This document shows positions 7,199-8,573 of a DNA stretch of 8,573 bases, piece by piece. This DNA is from Candidatus Cloacimonadota bacterium (GTDB lineage: Bacteria > Cloacimonadota > Cloacimonadia > Cloacimonadales > TCS61), in the NCBI GenBank assembly GCA_030628755.1, contig DAOVQH010000082.1, positions 1-8,573 on the forward strand, written 5' to 3'. The stretch's first letter is position 1, and the number at the start of each line of letters is the position of its first letter. The translations under genes were made by a program, and so were the position numbers. The notes under the pieces are model-generated. The model did not search any database. It was given only the letters and a program-made list of their open reading frames with translations, and was not told the origin of the DNA.

Positions 7199-7411
7199 TC
7201 AAAATGATCTATTATAGCGTGCTTGCTTTCGTTGTAATTTTAAAGCTTTTCTTCTGGCATCCTTAAGCTTTCTTCTACGAGCTACGCTTGGTTTTTCGTA
7301 ATAGTTATTTTTTTTAATATCAGATAGAAGCCCAGCTCTTTCGCATGATTTCTTAAATCTACGTAAAGTAACCTGAAAAGATTCGCCTTCTTTAGCGATA
7401 ATTTTTGGCAC
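7199..7411 (-). CDS. rpsU: 30S ribosomal protein S21
   Basis: S21 is a very basic small-subunit protein near the platform and the 3' end of 16S rRNA, where it helps messages with Shine-Dalgarno sites to initiate. The 70 residues match the family (E. coli 71): REGESF-type EGESFQVTLRRFKKSCERAG (8-27), then YYEKPSVARRRK (37-48) and an Arg/Lys-rich tail. The start codon is GTG (7409-7411), and it is the only start that places the conserved MPKIIAKEGESF at the N-terminus behind a strong ribosome site. As first gene of the minus-strand run, it sets the rpsU-yqeY message. A basic protein of this kind may autoregulate, but nothing in the leader proves it. Confidence 0.95.
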   Translation of the reverse strand: MPKIIAKEGESFQVTLRRFKKSCERAGLLSDIKKNNYYEKPSVARRRKLKDARRKALKLQRKQARYNRSF

Positions 7412-7650
7412 TAAATTTCACCCCCTTTTCCTATAAGTGATTTACAAAAATTAGAAATGTTAACTTATTGTCAAGAGTGAAATAATATTAATAAATTAAA
7501 GTAGAATTACAAAATTATTATTTGTTTTTATTTTATGAATATAGAATAGGTAGATTTAAAAATTTCTGGAAAAAAAACTTGTATAAATATTGAACATTTT
7601 AGTTATTGCATCAAATTAAATATATACATATAGGAAATGGAGGAATTTAG
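7412..7650. promoter_or_regulatory. Divergent intergenic region between rpsU and the isomerase gene
   Basis: This is 239 bp of very AT-rich DNA with no coding potential that I can support. Toward rpsU there is a perfect -35 TTGACA (minus strand, 7469-7474), but the best -10 nearby, TAATTT (7448-7453), is poor and only 15 bp away, so the rpsU promoter is tentative. Toward the isomerase gene, TTGAAC and TTGCAT in about 7590-7610 and TA-rich runs (TATATACATATA, 7621-7632) could form a promoter, but no pair has both a good match and good spacing. No clear operator palindrome or riboswitch was seen. Confidence 0.45.
7419..7425 (-). promoter_or_regulatory. Ribosome binding site fixing the rpsU GTG start
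   Basis: On the minus strand GGGGGTG (7419-7425) lies 7 nt before the GTG codon, a near-perfect match to the anti-Shine-Dalgarno GGAGGTG. It stands out sharply from the AT-rich surroundings. This supports a non-AUG start and shows that this organism relies on Shine-Dalgarno pairing. Confidence 0.75.
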
Positions 7651-8573
7651 ATGTTTGAAGGAATGAGAAAAAACGCATCATGGATTATCCTTATTATTGC
7701 AGGTGTTTTTATTCTTTCGATGGCAATTGGAGGTATAAGTAGCATCTTCATAAAAAAACCTGTTGTTGCTGTTATTGCTGGCAAAAAAATATATCCCGAT
7801 GAATATAGAGAACTCTTGAAAAATAGTTATGCCAATTATGCCCAGCAAAATCCAGATGCAGAATTTGATGAGAGATTAGTAGAACAACTTAGCGACCAAA
7901 CCTGGAACCAGCTTATTCAACAAATTATCTTCGAAAAGGAAATTAAAAGACGTCGTATAAAAGTCACTAATGAAGATGTTGTTAAGAAGCTAAAAAATCC
8001 TACTGAAGACATTACTTCAATCCCCGAGTTTCAGACTGATGGAAAATTTGATTACGAAAAATATGAAGAAACTCTTCTGGAAAATGTTGACTTTGCAAAC
8101 TGGATGGAAGCAAGAATTAGAGCCAATCTTCCTTATGAAAAATTGTATGAGGATGTAAAAGCTGAAGTTAAACTTACAGAAGAGGAAGTGAAACAACAAT
8201 ACATTGAAGATAATAATAAAGCAGATGCTGATATTATTTTCTTTAATCCCAATAAAGTCGAAGATATGGAAATCACTAACGAAGAAATGCAATCTTATTA
8301 CGAGGAACATAAAGAAGAGTATAAAAGGGATCCCGCCTGCAAATACAAATATGTTAAAATTAAAATTGAACCCAGTGAAGCTGATATTAGAGTAGTTAAA
8401 ACAAGAGCCGATTCAATTTATCATTTAGTAATGGATGGAGCAGATTTCGCTGAAACTGCTAAAAAATATTCCGGGGGGCCCACAGGTCCGAATGGAGGTG
8501 ACCTTGGTTACTTTGGCAGAGGTAGAATGGTAAAAGAATTTGAAGATGTCGCTTTCTCATTGAAAAAAGGTGA
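7651..8573 (+). CDS. SurA/PpiD-type parvulin peptidyl-prolyl isomerase, membrane-anchored (3' truncated by window)
   Basis: This gene encodes a likely periplasmic foldase that isomerises X-Pro bonds in exported proteins and acts as a chaperone. The open frame runs 307 codons to the window end without a stop. A short cytoplasmic N-terminus (MFEGMRKNAS) is followed by one hydrophobic segment (about 11-34) with no obvious signal-peptidase site, giving a PpiD-like anchor. The SurA_N-like helical chaperone domain follows (about 38-200), rich in Glu/Lys/Tyr. The parvulin domain starts near 229 and carries the rotamase signature around FAETAKKYSGGPTGPNGGDLGY (266-287) and MVKEFEDVAFSLKKG (293-307). 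The last 20 or so residues of that domain and anything after it are outside. The ATG follows GGAGG with a 7-nt spacer. It is transcribed divergently from rpsU. PpiD, PrsA or SurA subfamily cannot be settled from the part present. Confidence 0.88.
   Translation, partial: MFEGMRKNASWIILIIAGVFILSMAIGGISSIFIKKPVVAVIAGKKIYPDEYRELLKNSYANYAQQNPDAEFDERLVEQLSDQTWNQLIQQIIFEKEIKRRRIKVTNEDVVKKLKNPTEDITSIPEFQTDGKFDYEKYEETLLENVDFANWMEARIRANLPYEKLYEDVKAEVKLTEEEVKQQYIEDNNKADADIIFFNPNKVEDMEITNEEMQSYYEEHKEEYKRDPACKYKYVKIKIEPSEADIRVVKTRADSIYHLVMDGADFAETAKKYSGGPTGPNGGDLGYFGRGRMVKEFEDVAFSLKKG

Noticed and set aside
7412..7650. Riboswitch or small RNA in the divergent spacer
   Set aside because: The sequence is low-complexity AT-rich, with no strong stems or recognisable aptamer motifs.
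8017..8310. A 97-codon minus-strand open frame rich in Phe/Ile
   Set aside because: It is antisense to the isomerase gene, whose plus-strand frame is open, has a strong ribosome site and shows family motifs.
8470..8482. G/C-rich run (CCGGGGGGCCC) in AT-rich DNA
   Set aside because: It encodes the normal Ser-Gly-Gly-Pro turn of the parvulin signature with the frame intact, so there is no sign of frameshift or insertion.

Overview
The window is AT-rich bacterial chromosome holding a core housekeeping locus, and I see no phage, transposon, CRISPR or defence genes. One long minus-strand run reads, in transcription order, rpsU (7411-7199), yqeY (7194-6754), cvpA (6653-6072), mutS2 (6072-3730), dnaG (3728-2028) and rpoD (2018-276). 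Downstream of rpoD, still on the minus strand, lie two copies of a tRNA-Met(CAU)-like repeat (196-1). A 239-bp AT-rich spacer (7412-7650) separates rpsU from a divergent plus-strand gene for a membrane-anchored SurA/PpiD-type peptidyl-prolyl isomerase, which is cut by the window end.

Organism: low G+C, with clear Shine-Dalgarno sequences before rpoD (AAGGAG), rpsU (GGGGGTG) and the isomerase gene (GGAGG). That argues against the Bacteroidia, which mostly lack them. The protein style (Lys/Glu/Ile-rich, PpiD-like chaperone, S21 present) would suit a deep-branching didermal lineage such as Cloacimonadota or another FCB-related phylum. This is a guess from general familiarity, not a demonstrated placement.

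How the genes fit together: rpsU, dnaG and rpoD form the classic macromolecular-synthesis cluster for translation, primer and transcription initiation. Here it is merged with yqeY and with a cvpA-mutS2 pair, a pairing also seen in Firmicutes. From cvpA onward the junctions are extremely tight (1-nt overlap, 1-nt gap, 9-nt gap with the rpoD Shine-Dalgarno overlapping the dnaG stop), so cvpA-mutS2-dnaG-rpoD looks like one translationally linked unit. A G/C-rich hairpin with a T-rich tract after yqeY probably separates the abundantly needed rpsU-yqeY message from the rest.

The oddest part is the first 196 bases. A 93-bp sequence occurs twice, identically, at a 103-bp period. Each copy is a canonical tRNA-Met from nucleotide 1 to about 53 and then diverges into an unrelated hairpin, with no 3' acceptor strand. 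The promoter-proximal copy has a perfect TATAAT box just upstream. This could be a decayed tRNA array, a tRNA-derived small RNA, or an assembly artefact. No complete novel system is evident; this array is the best candidate for a second look.
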